A stretch of DNA of 64,000 nt from CBDCUC01 sp965222485 (GCA_965222485.1 CBDCUC010000040.1:1988663-2052662); one strand, 5' to 3'; shown: positions 8,499-16,961, counted from the first letter of the stretch. A program made the numbers and translations. The notes: generated by a model from the letters alone, not told the origin.

Positions 8499-9474
8499 GA
8501 ATAAGCGGTGCGGCAAACCCGCAAAGCGCTCCAAGGAAGATGATGACAGCGGTGTTGTAAAGTGTGAGGGCGCGTCGAATGTCCTGAGCAGTTGCATCCC
8601 GTCTGCCATCTCCCATGGTCGCGTCATCAACGCGCTGGCCTTTGTAGGTTCGCGCGCCCCCAAGCGATAATCCAAGGGCACCTGCCATTGCAGCTTCTGG
8701 CCAACCGGCATTGGGTGAGCGGTGGCGAGATGCGTCCCGTTTTGCGGTGCTGATTGCTTTGAGGCCATCGGCACTTGGGGTCATCAGCGCCGATAGTGCG
8801 ATCAGCGCGGAAGTCAGGCGCGAGGCCGGCAGGTTGACAAGGTCGTCAAGGCGGGCCGCCGCCCAGCCAAATTGCCTGTAACGTTGCGTACGGTGACCAA
8901 TCATGCTGTCGGCCGTATTGATGGCCTTGTAGGCAGCGGCGCCCGGTAGTCCGAGCAGCAGGAACCAGAAGGCCGGCGCGATCGTGCCATCCGAAAAGTT
9001 TTCGCTGAGGCTTTCTATCGCCGCACGTGCAATGGCGGCTTCGTCCAGGTTTGCAGTGTCGCGGCCGACAATGTGTGCGACTTCCGCGCGAGCGGCTTCT
9101 ACGTCTCCAGTCTCGAGTGCAGCTGCCACGTCATTGACATGGTGAGCGAGGCTGCCTGGGGTCAGGAGTGTTGCCGTGATGAGTGTGAGAGCGACTAGTC
9201 CGATAAGACTTGGTGCAAGGAGAACTTCCAGCGCATATGCAGGGATCGCGGTTGCTGCGATGAGCACCGTAACGGCCAAGATGCCTGCGGCGTATCGCCA
9301 TGTGGCTGCTGAGCCAAGCGGATAGAGCACTTGTTCCAGGGCAATGAGTAATTTGCCTATCCAGGTGACGGGGTGGCCGATTCCGCGGTAGAGCATGGCT
9401 GGATAGCCGGCGGCCAATTCGACCACTATGGCTCCCGCCAGAATCAGCAACCGTTCAACTCCGGAAAGCTCCAT
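8482..9474 (-). CDS. cbiB: Adenosylcobinamide-phosphate synthase CbiB (CobD)
   Basis: The 330-residue integral membrane protein has several hydrophobic segments and the CbiB motifs GIGHPVTWIGKLL near the N-terminus, then ESLSENFSDGTIAPAFWFLLLGLPGAAAYKAINTADSMIGHR in pieces across residues 155-196, and PSADGLKAISTAKRDASRHRSPNAGWPEAAMAGAL-type sequence in the C-terminal part. It attaches the aminopropanol arm to adenosylcobyric acid at the inner membrane. The gene called cobD in Pseudomonas denitrificans is the same. It converges with cobQ (17-bp overlap) and diverges from cobC, the two start codons sharing the sequence CATG at 9472-9475. Its promoter must therefore lie within the cobC coding sequence. 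Confidence 0.95.
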   Translation of the reverse strand: MELSGVERLLILAGAIVVELAAGYPAMLYRGIGHPVTWIGKLLIALEQVLYPLGSAATWRYAAGILAVTVLIAATAIPAYALEVLLAPSLIGLVALTLITATLLTPGSLAHHVNDVAAALETGDVEAARAEVAHIVGRDTANLDEAAIARAAIESLSENFSDGTIAPAFWFLLLGLPGAAAYKAINTADSMIGHRTQRYRQFGWAAARLDDLVNLPASRLTSALIALSALMTPSADGLKAISTAKRDASRHRSPNAGWPEAAMAGALGLSLGGARTYKGQRVDDATMGDGRRDATAQDIRRALTLYNTAVIIFLGALCGFAAPLILNAQV

Positions 9475-10543
9475 GCCGTCTCAGTCCCTTTTAAACGCGG
9501 ATTTGATTTCGGAGTTTGTTGTTCATGGCGGGCGCCTCGACATTGCACGACGGATGTTTGCAGATGCGCCGCAGCCATGGATCGACTTGTCGACGGGTAT
9601 TAGTCCGGTTCCCTATCCAGTCCAACCCTTAAGCAGTGATGTGCTTACACGATTGCCCGAGCGGGCTGCGCTCGCACGCCTCATTGTGGCGGCACGTTCC
9701 GCCTACCACGTCGATGGTGTTACTCCCATAGTACCTGTTCCCGGCTCAGAAGCTGCCATAGGGGTGCTTCCCAGACTGGCACCGGCGGGGTGCCGTGTCG
9801 GCATATGGTCGCCCACTTACTCCAGTCACGAGCGGGCATGGCACACGTGCGGGCATGACGTGGCCCGCGTGGGCGTGCAGGTTGCGCTTGGCAGCTTCGA
9901 CGTTGTTGTGATCGTCAACCCAAACAATCCTGACGGCCGCGTTTTACCTGTTGCGGCACTGGAGCAGATCACACAAGAGGCAGCTGACCGTGGCGGTCTC
10001 GTCATTGTTGATGAGGCATTTGCTGATGCGGGGGCGAACGTATCGGCGATCCAACTCGCGGGCGTCAATAGCGCAGTCGTGGTTTTAAGATCTTTTGGAA
10101 AGTTCTATGGCCTTGCCGGCGTACGATTGGGTTTCGCGATCGGTCGGCATCCGATCCTCGATGGGCTGTCGGCGGGCTTTGGCGATTGGCCGATCTCGGG
10201 ATTGGCGATTGAGATCGGAATACGGGCACTCACCGACCAGGTTTGGCGGAATGAGGCGGTTGCCCATCTTGGGAAACTTGGCCGCCGGCTTGATGATGAA
10301 CTCGCTCGTGGTGGTTGTGAGATTGTGGGAAAATCGGAGCTGTTTCGTTTGGTCAGGCATCGACAGGCGCCGATGCTCTTTGAACACCTTGCCCAGTCGG
10401 GGATCTTGGTTCGCCCGTTCTCCGAACAGCCGGAGGCTTTGCGTTTTGGATTGCCGGGCAATGATGATGCGTTCGCTAGACTCAGACAGTCGTTGGAGGC
10501 TTTTGGGTTGCGAGCTGCGCAGACCACTGTAGTTGAACGCTAA
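9473..10543 (+). CDS. cobC: PLP-dependent threonine-phosphate decarboxylase CobC
   Basis: The protein is a fold-type I aminotransferase-like enzyme. NPNNPDGRVLPV, IVDEAFAD and the PLP-lysine region LRSFGKFYGLAGVRLGFAIG are clear, and the frame between cbiB and the end of the cobalamin block points to the enzyme that makes (R)-1-amino-2-propanol phosphate from threonine phosphate. I choose the ATG at 9473 (356 residues, MPSQSLLNAD) because GGAAAG lies about 5 bp upstream and the region before it is the cbiB start; a longer form from 9428 is possible. The start codon shares two bases with the divergent cbiB start. Histidinol-phosphate aminotransferase is the main alternative and is less likely here. 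Confidence 0.9.
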   Translation: MPSQSLLNADLISEFVVHGGRLDIARRMFADAPQPWIDLSTGISPVPYPVQPLSSDVLTRLPERAALARLIVAARSAYHVDGVTPIVPVPGSEAAIGVLPRLAPAGCRVGIWSPTYSSHERAWHTCGHDVARVGVQVALGSFDVVVIVNPNNPDGRVLPVAALEQITQEAADRGGLVIVDEAFADAGANVSAIQLAGVNSAVVVLRSFGKFYGLAGVRLGFAIGRHPILDGLSAGFGDWPISGLAIEIGIRALTDQVWRNEAVAHLGKLGRRLDDELARGGCEIVGKSELFRLVRHRQAPMLFEHLAQSGILVRPFSEQPEALRFGLPGNDDAFARLRQSLEAFGLRAAQTTVVER

Positions 10544-10627
10544 CGAGCGTCGCGAAGGCGAGACATACGTCACAAAATTGCAAATATGTTGCAGGCAGAT
10601 CTGAGTGGCTAGCCGTGCGTCGGATGC

Positions 10628-11338
10628 CTATTCTTCTGAACCATCTGTCGTGGGCTTAGATTTTTTAGCCTTTTTGGCGACTTCTTTGTTTTTTGGTTCT
10701 TTTTTCGCCTGAGCTTTATGGACCTTCGGGCATTTTTTATGAATGAATTTATTGATCTCTTTGAGCATGTCGGAATGGAACAGACCGACACCGTCATTTA
10801 GCTTGGCGACGGTCCAGACTAAACTCGATAATAGTGATGGTCCCTTTACGGATTTGAGCTTGATCCAGACCTTTTCGGCCTTCCCGTCCTTGAAATGAAT
10901 GCGTGGCGCGAACTTGACCACAAGCGGTTCCACGCCGCTGCTGGTCTCAACGTCGCAATGAACGGTGTGGCGGGAAAAAGCGAGTTTATACTTCGGGGCG
11001 GTTACGGCCTTGATGAGGCTTGATCGCTTTGCGCGAACGACAAGGTTGCAGCGGGCGTCGCCGAATGACCAGCCGATATCTTTTTTGTCGGCGCCCTTCT
11101 TGATATCGGACTCACCCCATTTCTTGCCGATGTCGCACTTTAGCTGACCCTTGGTCGGCTGACGGGTGACGAGAAGGTTGCAAAGTTGTGCCTCACAGGC
11201 TTTCAGGCGCTCCTTCTCTTTTGCGGGCTTTTCAAGCGCTTCGGCGGTCGACGGGAGCAGGAGCAAGATGGCGGCGATACCAAGCAGATGTGCTGGCGTC
11301 CTTCGGTAGGCAGATTGCTGGCTGGGTGGGCGCATCAT
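10628..11338 (-). CDS. Exported lysine-rich protein of unknown function
   Basis: The 236-residue product starts with a short basic region and a hydrophobic stretch (HLLGIAAILLLLPSTAEA) ending in a likely signal-peptidase site near residue 35, so it is predicted to be exported. The mature part has paired cysteines (CEAQLCNLL, and later DARCNLVV, HTVHCDVE), which suggests periplasmic disulfides, and ends in a highly Lys-rich tail (KAQAKKEPKNKEVAKKAKKSK). I recognise no family. It stands alone between cobC and the oxidase subunit IV gene, transcribed opposite to both. The adjacent second ATG is an equally possible start. Confidence 0.6.
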   Translation of the reverse strand: MMRPPSQQSAYRRTPAHLLGIAAILLLLPSTAEALEKPAKEKERLKACEAQLCNLLVTRQPTKGQLKCDIGKKWGESDIKKGADKKDIGWSFGDARCNLVVRAKRSSLIKAVTAPKYKLAFSRHTVHCDVETSSGVEPLVVKFAPRIHFKDGKAEKVWIKLKSVKGPSLLSSLVWTVAKLNDGVGLFHSDMLKEINKFIHKKCPKVHKAQAKKEPKNKEVAKKAKKSKPTTDGSEE

Positions 11339-11532
11339 GACTGCTTTCGTTGGCAGGTGCTCGGCTCAGCGCACCAAAAACCGTGAATTGGGCATGGACG
11401 GGGCCGATAAATGTGGTTGAAACCCGGCCTGCGGCAAAGACTGCTCTTGTCCATTCGTCCAGCTTGATGCACTTTTGCGTCTGTCATAGCTGTAAAATCA
11501 ATGACATGGAACAAGCCGAGGGAGGAGCGCGC

Positions 11533-11676
11533 ATGAGCGTCGATACAACCGGGGGGCATCCGGACATGGACTACGCCGAGCATCAGAAAACCTATAACGG
11601 TTTTCTTCGCCTAACGAAAATTTCGATCATTTTCCTGGTGATCCTGCTGGCGGCCATGGGCTATTTCCTGACCTAA
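11533..11676 (+). CDS. aa3-type cytochrome c oxidase subunit IV (short alphaproteobacterial form)
   Basis: The 47-residue product ends in DMDYAEHQKTYNGFLRLTKI followed by a single transmembrane helix of about 18 residues. The MDYxEHxxTYxxFL motif is the hallmark of the small bacterial aa3 cytochrome oxidase subunit IV family, a one-helix subunit that packs against the catalytic core in the inner membrane. The ATG at 11533 has a strong GGAGGGAGGAG-type Shine-Dalgarno just upstream (about 11519-11527); upstream in-frame ATGs lack one and would add a 61-residue extension unlike the family. Its place before pntAA is common in Hyphomicrobiales. A terminator-like hairpin follows. Confidence 0.88.
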   Translation: MSVDTTGGHPDMDYAEHQKTYNGFLRLTKISIIFLVILLAAMGYFLT

Positions 11677-11686
11677 AATTATCCTG

Positions 11687-11715
11687 GCGGCCTCGGATTT
11701 CGTCTTCGAGGCCGC
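11687..11715 (+). terminator. Terminator-like hairpin after oxidase subunit IV
   Basis: The arms GCGGCCTCG (11687-11695) and CGAGGCCGC (11707-11715) are perfectly complementary with an 11-nt loop, and a moderately T-rich stretch follows. It begins 10 bp after the subunit IV stop and separates that gene from pntAA. Confidence 0.65.
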
Positions 11716-11885
11716 GGTATGTTTCTTGCTGAGGTTTTGCGCAGGAGCATCATGTGACGCTCCTTGCGCGGTTCTCGCGCGTAGGGGAGAGAGCCTAGCT
11801 CACTGGGCAGCAGGTCTTCGGTCGAAACGCGGTTCGCGCGTTCGAACAGTCGTCGTCGTTTGTTACGGATTGGATAAATACGCTC

Positions 11886-13016
11886 ATGGTGACAATTGCT
11901 GTGGTCACAGAAGGCAGCGAGGAGCCTCGTGTCGCCGTCTCCCCGGAAACAATAAAAAAATTCGTAGGTCTTGGTTGCACGGTAAAGGTGCAAAGCGGTG
12001 CAGGCCTACGGTCCAGGTTTTCAGATGACGTTCTGGCGAAGCAGGGCGCCACTATTGCTGCAAGCGCAGAGGAAGCACTGGCTGGAGCCGATATGCTGCT
12101 GAGCGTCAGACGCCCAAGCGCGGCACATGTTTCCAAACTGAAAGATGGCGCACTGGTTGCGTCTATTCTGGAGCCGTTCGACGACAAGGCCGGCCTTGAT
12201 GCGCTGGTCGCGACGAAGGCCTCCCTATTTGCAATGGAATTTATGCCGCGCATCACGCGCGCTCAATCGATGGATGTGTTGTCGTCCCAGGCCAACCTTG
12301 CCGGTTACAAGGCCGTTGTCGATGCCGCCGCGATGTTTGAACAGGCCATTCCGATGATGATGACGGCGGCGGGCACAGTGCCAGCTGCAAAGGTCTTCGT
12401 TATGGGTGCCGGCGTCGCCGGGCTACAAGCGATCGCTACCGCCCGTAGACTTGGCGCTGTCGTGTCGGCGACGGATGTTAGACCCGCGGCAAAAGAACAA
12501 GTGGCCTCACTTGGCGGCAAGTTCGTTGCGGTGGAGGATGAAGAATTCGAACAGGCTCAGACGGAGGCTGGCTATGCCAAACCCATGTCAGAGGCTTATC
12601 AGAAGAAGCAAGCCGCGCTCGTGGCTGAGCATATTGCCAAACAGGACATTGTGATTACGACGGCGCTCATTCCGGGGCGGCCTGCGCCGAAGCTCATCAG
12701 CGCAGAGATGGTGAAGTCGATGAAGCCTGGTTCGATAATCGTCGACCTGGCAGCTGAGCGTGGAGGTAACTGCGCATTCACTAAGGCAGGTGAGACGGTG
12801 GAGGAAGGTGGAGTTCGCATCGTCGGCGCCTCCAATCTGGCCGGTTCGGTTGCCGTTAACGCCTCCAGCCTATATGCCCGCAATCTGCTCGCATTCCTGA
12901 CGCCGATGTTTGACAAGGAAAAGAAGGCGCTTGTGGTCGATTGGGAGGATGAAGTTGTTACAGGCACGTTGGTCGCCAAGGATGGCGCCATCGTGCATCC
13001 AAATTTGACTTCTTAG
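11886..13016 (+). CDS. pntAA: NAD(P) transhydrogenase subunit alpha part 1 (PntAA)
   Basis: The 376-residue protein is the soluble NAD(H)-binding domain I of proton-translocating transhydrogenase. It opens with a typical alanine dehydrogenase/PNT N-terminal domain (EPRVAVSPETIKKFVGLG), has the RITRAQSMD motif and the Rossmann region VMGAGVAGLQAIATARRLGA, followed by SATDVRPAAKEQVASLGGKF, and ITTALIPGRPAPKLI. The family length and all motifs are present. It heads a three-gene operon with pntAB and pntB, the split form usual in alphaproteobacteria. The Shine-Dalgarno is weak; an upstream leader of about 170 bp follows the terminator at 11687-11715. Confidence 0.95.
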   Translation: MVTIAVVTEGSEEPRVAVSPETIKKFVGLGCTVKVQSGAGLRSRFSDDVLAKQGATIAASAEEALAGADMLLSVRRPSAAHVSKLKDGALVASILEPFDDKAGLDALVATKASLFAMEFMPRITRAQSMDVLSSQANLAGYKAVVDAAAMFEQAIPMMMTAAGTVPAAKVFVMGAGVAGLQAIATARRLGAVVSATDVRPAAKEQVASLGGKFVAVEDEEFEQAQTEAGYAKPMSEAYQKKQAALVAEHIAKQDIVITTALIPGRPAPKLISAEMVKSMKPGSIIVDLAAERGGNCAFTKAGETVEEGGVRIVGASNLAGSVAVNASSLYARNLLAFLTPMFDKEKKALVVDWEDEVVTGTLVAKDGAIVHPNLTS

Positions 13017-13043
13017 CCAAATAAAACTCGGAGGCGTGGTCCG

Positions 13044-13436
13044 TTGAAAATTAGTTTTCCGGTTTCACTTGGCGCGGCAGCCGCGCTGATGTTGGCAGGT
13101 GCCGGGCCTGCCTTTGCTGCAGGCGGTGAGGCGGTTGACCCGATCGTCTACCAGTTCATGGTTTTCGTCATCGCGATCTTTGTCGGCTACTACGTGGTGT
13201 GGAGTGTCACTCCGGCACTGCATACGCCGCTTATGTCGGTTACGAACGCGATCTCATCAGTGATTGTCGTCGGCGCGCTGCTGGCAGTGGGTATCAGCGG
13301 CGTCACATCTGGAAGTTTCCTTGCAAAGGTATTCGGTTTTCTGGCGCTCGCTATGGCATCCGTCAATATTTTCGGCGGCTTCCTCGTCACCAGCCGCATG
13401 CTTGCCATGTACAAGAAAAAAGAACCGAAGAACTGA
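13044..13436 (+). CDS. pntAB: NAD(P) transhydrogenase subunit alpha part 2 (PntAB) with N-terminal hydrophobic extension
   Basis: The 130-residue membrane subunit carries the transhydrogenase core: VDPIVYQFMVFVIAIFVGYY, VVWSVTPALHTPLMSVTNAI, SSVIVVGALLAVGI and a short basic C-terminus after three helices. It forms part of the proton channel with PntB. The start is a TTG at 13044 with a good Shine-Dalgarno (CGGAGGCG, 13029-13036); there is no ATG until inside the first core helix. This start gives an N-terminal segment (MKISFPVSLGAAAALMLAGA then GPAFAAGGE) that looks like a cleavable signal peptide, which the usual PntAB sequences I know lack. It may be cleaved or be an extra helix. Confidence 0.92.
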   Translation: MKISFPVSLGAAAALMLAGAGPAFAAGGEAVDPIVYQFMVFVIAIFVGYYVVWSVTPALHTPLMSVTNAISSVIVVGALLAVGISGVTSGSFLAKVFGFLALAMASVNIFGGFLVTSRMLAMYKKKEPKN

Positions 13437-13488
13437 TGGTAGCGCCGTCGTCGATGCTGCGCTGTAATTCCTGAGAGGTCGTCCGCCT

Positions 13489-14910
13489 ATGTCCGCCAAT
13501 CTCGTTGCCCTGCTCTATCTGGCTTCCGGTGTCCTGTTTATTTTGGCGCTGCGCGGGCTTTCCAGTCCTGTGACCTCACGCCGAGGTAATTACTTCGGTA
13601 TGATCGGTATGACGATTGCGGTTCTGACGACCTTGTCTCTGGTGCAGGAGATAGAGGATCCGACGACGTGGGGCCTACTTGCGGCGGGTATCGGTCTGGG
13701 TGGTCTGATCGGCGCCAAGGTCGCGCGCGATATTCCAATGACGGCTATGCCGGAACTTGTGGCGGCGTTCCACTCGCTGGTCGGTCTGGCGGCGGTGTTT
13801 GTTGCGGCTGCCGCGCTCTATGCTCCGGAGGCCTTCAATATTCTTAAAGTGGCTGACGATCCCACATCGGGTGTTAAGGCGATCAGTCTTCTTGAGATGT
13901 CAATTGGTGCCATGATCGGCGCGATTACGTTCACTGGGTCCGTCATTGCATTTGCGAAGCTTTCAGGGCGCATGTCGGGCGCACCAATCATTCTGCCGAT
14001 GCGCCATATCGTGAACCTCGCGCTCGCCGGTGCCATGCTCTACCTCATCTATCTATTCTGTATTTCAGGTGGCAATGACGTCCTGTTCTGGGTGATTACG
14101 GCACTGGCATTGTTATTCGGTGTCCTCATCATCATTCCCATCGGCGGTGCGGATATGCCCGTCGTTGTGTCGATGCTTAACTCCTACTCAGGTTGGGCTG
14201 CTGCCGGTATCGGCTTCACGCTTGGCAATATCGCGCTGATTATCACAGGCGCGCTTGTCGGCTCTTCGGGTGCCATTCTGTCCTACATTATGTGTAAAGG
14301 CATGAACCGCTCCTTCATCTCGGTGATCCTTGGTGGCTTCGGTGGTGAAACCAGCGCGCCATCCGGCGGCGGTGAGCAGCGACCAGTCAAGCAGGGTTCC
14401 TCCGAGGACGCTGCCTACATCATGAAGAATGCGCAAAAAGTCATCATCGTTCCCGGTTACGGCATGGCTGTCGCGCAAGCGCAGCATGCGCTCAGAGAGA
14501 TGGCGGACAACCTCAAGGAGGCCGGTGTTGAGGTGAAATACGCCATCCATCCAGTTGCCGGTCGTATGCCGGGACATATGAATGTGCTGCTTGCCGAAGC
14601 CAACGTGCCCTACGATGAGGTCTTCGAACTGGAAGATATCAACAGTGAATTCTCTCAGGCCGACGTCGCTTATGTGATTGGCGCCAACGATGTGACCAAC
14701 CCGGCGGCAGAAGAAGACCCAGCCTCGCCAATCTACGGCATGCCTGTGCTGCAGGTCTGGAAGGCCGGCACGGTTATGTTTAACAAGCGCTCGCTGGCCT
14801 CGGGCTATGCCGGCATCGATAACACGTTGTTCTACCGTGACAACACGATGATGTTGTTGGGTGACGCGAAGAAGATGACCGAAGAGATCAGCAAGTCCTT
14901 GGCTGACTGA
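13489..14910 (+). CDS. pntB: NAD(P) transhydrogenase subunit beta (PntB)
   Basis: The 473-residue protein has about eight or nine transmembrane helices (residues 1-270) and a C-terminal NADP(H)-binding domain. Family landmarks are RRGNYFGMIGMTIAVLTTL, GGADMPVVVSMLNSYSGWAA, then VPGYGMAVAQAQHALREMAD, HPVAGRMPGHMNVLLAEANV, DINSEFSQADVAYVIGANDV and MFNKRSLASGYAGIDN. It completes the pntAA-pntAB-pntB enzyme that uses the proton gradient to make NADPH. A GAGAGG sequence precedes the ATG. The gene is followed by the structured region at 14980-15047. Confidence 0.96.
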   Translation: MSANLVALLYLASGVLFILALRGLSSPVTSRRGNYFGMIGMTIAVLTTLSLVQEIEDPTTWGLLAAGIGLGGLIGAKVARDIPMTAMPELVAAFHSLVGLAAVFVAAAALYAPEAFNILKVADDPTSGVKAISLLEMSIGAMIGAITFTGSVIAFAKLSGRMSGAPIILPMRHIVNLALAGAMLYLIYLFCISGGNDVLFWVITALALLFGVLIIIPIGGADMPVVVSMLNSYSGWAAAGIGFTLGNIALIITGALVGSSGAILSYIMCKGMNRSFISVILGGFGGETSAPSGGGEQRPVKQGSSEDAAYIMKNAQKVIIVPGYGMAVAQAQHALREMADNLKEAGVEVKYAIHPVAGRMPGHMNVLLAEANVPYDEVFELEDINSEFSQADVAYVIGANDVTNPAAEEDPASPIYGMPVLQVWKAGTVMFNKRSLASGYAGIDNTLFYRDNTMMLLGDAKKMTEEISKSLAD

Positions 14911-14979
14911 TTCGCTGATTGCGCTTTATATCCTGATTGGGGCGGGCTGATTTGGGTGAGCACGTTTCATGAGTGACCT

Positions 14980-15047
14980 GTTTGTGATCAAGGTTTCTTT
15001 TTGAATCACTTCGTGATCGGTCATATCGCCGATCATTGGTCACAAAC
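14980..15047. repeat. Nested inverted repeats downstream of pntB
   Basis: The outer arms GTTTGTGATCA (14980-14990) and TGGTCACAAAC (15037-15047) pair with one G-T mismatch. Inside them sit two more hairpins, ATCAC-TTC-GTGAT (about 15005-15017) and GATCGG...CCGATC (about 15015-15034). This may act as the pntB terminator or stabilise the mRNA end. No T-run follows directly. Confidence 0.5.
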
Positions 15048-15103
15048 GCTTTATCGGCAAAATTTTTTGTTTGCGGGCCGCGGATCGACGCTACCATGGC
15101 CTG

Positions 15104-15616
15104 ATGACCAAGCAACACCTGACATGGATGCTGGTGTTGTCGCTCGTTTGGGGCGGCGCATTGGCCATTGATAGCCGGGCGGGCGCGGCGCCGGGCTCTA
15201 CGACGCGCATTGCCGGTTTTGACATGGAGTGCCGGGATATCCGGGGACGTCCGGTGCAAAATACGCATGTCACCGATCTCGGCGACGTGGGGCGCGCCTG
15301 GGTGCTGAGGTCCATTCCTTACATCGTTATGGACAAAGTGCTTCTGGCCAAATTGCCGGAGAAACTGCAATTGTTCTTTTACGTGCATGAATGCGCACAC
15401 CATGTGCTTGGCCACTGGTACAACGTCACTCGAACGTCGGAACAGGAAGCAGACTGCTGGGCGATCAAGCAGGGACGCAATCGTGGATATTTCACACGAG
15501 GTGACGTCGTAAAATTCAAGCCGTATTTCGCAAAGAGTCGTGGGTCGACATGGGGCCATCTGCCCGGACCGAAGCGTGTCGAGTTTCTGCTGAATTGTTT
15601 TGACGATCCCAGGTAA
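15104..15616 (+). CDS. Exported M48-like zinc metallopeptidase, small
   Basis: With the ATG at 15104 the product has 170 residues: a signal peptide (MTKQHLTWMLVLSLVWGGAL) and a compact domain with HECAHHVLGHW followed by TSEQEADCWAIKQG. This is the HExxH plus downstream E-x-x-A-D pattern of gluzincin-type peptidases, with Cys in place of the usual glycine-like position. The rest of an M48 protein is missing, so it is a minimal exported enzyme or an inactive relative. A TTG start 33 bp upstream would add residues that look unlike a signal peptide. It stands alone after the transhydrogenase operon; its substrate is unknown. Confidence 0.65.
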   Translation: MTKQHLTWMLVLSLVWGGALAIDSRAGAAPGSTTRIAGFDMECRDIRGRPVQNTHVTDLGDVGRAWVLRSIPYIVMDKVLLAKLPEKLQLFFYVHECAHHVLGHWYNVTRTSEQEADCWAIKQGRNRGYFTRGDVVKFKPYFAKSRGSTWGHLPGPKRVEFLLNCFDDPR

Positions 15617-15729
15617 GGGAGAACGCTCGCTGTTCCACTCAGCACCGTGGGGTAATGCATACCGTGCCGGTTTAGGGTGTCTTGGACGGCAGTGTTGATC
15701 GTCAACATGGAAGAGGTTTTCAATCGGAC

Positions 15730-16587
15730 ATGGTGATTAAACTATTGGTGCTTGCGCTGGTGGTTGGACTGCTGCTGGTTTACTTGGCAGGCCGTCTGGA
15801 ACGGCGGTTGATGTATTTTCCATCCACCGAGCGGGTCAGTCCTGTCGAGGTCGGTCTCGATGGCGTCCAGGAGTATGTGCTGACGACGCCGACAGGCCAT
15901 GACGTTATTGCGTGGTATGGGCCTGCCAGTACGGGGCAGCCGACCTTGCTTTATTTCCATGGCAATGGTGGTTCTCTCGTGACGCGTGCAGAGCGTGTCC
16001 GCAAATACATGGAGAAGGGCTACGGCGTCTTTATCATGAGCTATCGGGGTTACAGCGGGTCGACGGGTTTGCCCTCGGAGCGCGCCAATGTGGCCGACGC
16101 CAAGTTGGCTTACGACACTCTTACCGGTCTGGGAGTGACCCCTACGGATATCATCTTATATGGAGAGTCACTGGGATCGGGCGTCGCCGTGCAGGTGGCT
16201 GCAGATCGGACGGTCGCCGGTGTTATCCTGGATGCGCCATATACGTCGATCGTGGATGTCGCGACGCTTTGTTATCCGTTTTTACCCGCGCGTTTGATGA
16301 TGCGGGACAGGTATGAAACTATGCGTTTTATTGGTGCGATCAACGCGCCATTGCTTGTCATTCACGGCGAGAACGACCAGATCATTCCAGTGGAGATGGG
16401 GCGGCGTGTCGCAACCGCGGCTAAGAACGGAGAGATTAAGACGTTTGCCGAAGCCGGACATACAGACCATCATCTTTTTGGGTCTTACGAGGCCGTTTTC
16501 AATTGGTTGAAACGGCTACGTGCGGGAGACATGGCTGTCAGGGAGCGCCCGCAGAGCGAAATAACCGCGCCGCGCAAGGCTGGTTAG
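15730..16587 (+). CDS. Membrane-anchored alpha/beta hydrolase (Bem46/ABHD13-like)
   Basis: From the ATG at 15730 the product has 285 residues: an N-terminal hydrophobic anchor (MVIKLLVLALVVGLLLVYLA), then RRLMYFPSTERVSP, the oxyanion region LLYFHGNGGS, the nucleophile elbow LYGESLGSG, DAPYTSIVDVA, the acid in VIHGENDQIIP and the catalytic histidine in EAGHTDHHLF. These are the Ser-Asp-His triad positions of the Bem46-type serine hydrolases. The family has no single known substrate. A TTG start 48 bp upstream is possible but would precede the anchor with an unlikely sequence. The gene ends just before a strong terminator. Confidence 0.85.
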   Translation: MVIKLLVLALVVGLLLVYLAGRLERRLMYFPSTERVSPVEVGLDGVQEYVLTTPTGHDVIAWYGPASTGQPTLLYFHGNGGSLVTRAERVRKYMEKGYGVFIMSYRGYSGSTGLPSERANVADAKLAYDTLTGLGVTPTDIILYGESLGSGVAVQVAADRTVAGVILDAPYTSIVDVATLCYPFLPARLMMRDRYETMRFIGAINAPLLVIHGENDQIIPVEMGRRVATAAKNGEIKTFAEAGHTDHHLFGSYEAVFNWLKRLRAGDMAVRERPQSEITAPRKAG

Positions 16588-16609
16588 AGAGAGCGGCATC
16601 CAAAATTGA

Positions 16610-16639
16610 AAAGCCCCGGACTCCTGGTCCGGGGCTTTT
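16610..16639. terminator. Rho-independent terminator between the hydrolase gene and rpsU
   Basis: AAAGCCCCGGA (16610-16620) and TCCGGGGCTTTT (16628-16639) form a perfect GC-rich stem with a 7-nt loop, flanked by A and T runs. It can serve the convergent hydrolase and rpsU genes on both strands. Confidence 0.92.
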
Positions 16640-16718
16640 CGTGTGTGTCTATTTCTAGCCTTACGTGGATCGTCTCACTGTCTTGGAGGCGTGCCGCGTT
16701 AGGGAGTGTCGTCAAGGC

Positions 16719-16961
16719 TTAGCGTTTGCCGCCACGTCCGCCGCCGGATTTTCCTGGCAGTAGACCTTCGCGTTGCGCCCGCTTGCGCGCCAGCTTGCGG
16801 GCGCGGCGCACGGCTTCCGCCTTTTCACGGGCTTTCTTTTCCGATGGCTTTTCGTAATAGTTCCGGAGTTTCATCTCGCGGAAGACGCCTTCGCGCTGCA
16901 TCTTTTTCTTCAGCGCCTTTAAGGCTTGATCGACGTTGTTGTCGCGAACGAGAACCTGCAC
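16719..16961 (-). CDS. rpsU: 30S ribosomal protein S21
   Basis: The product starts VQVLVRDNNVDQALKALKKK and continues MQREGVFREMKLRNYYEKPS, EKKAREKAEAVRRARKLARK and a Gly/Arg/Lys tail, the alphaproteobacterial S21 pattern. S21 binds the 30S platform near the anti-Shine-Dalgarno end of 16S rRNA. I place the start at the GTG at 16961 (80 residues) because family members begin at this residue and AGGAT lies about 9 bp upstream; an ATG at 17027 would add 22 residues foreign to S21. The C-terminal tail is longer than in enterobacteria, as is usual in rhizobia. Confidence 0.92.
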   Translation of the reverse strand: MQVLVRDNNVDQALKALKKKMQREGVFREMKLRNYYEKPSEKKAREKAEAVRRARKLARKRAQREGLLPGKSGGGRGGKR

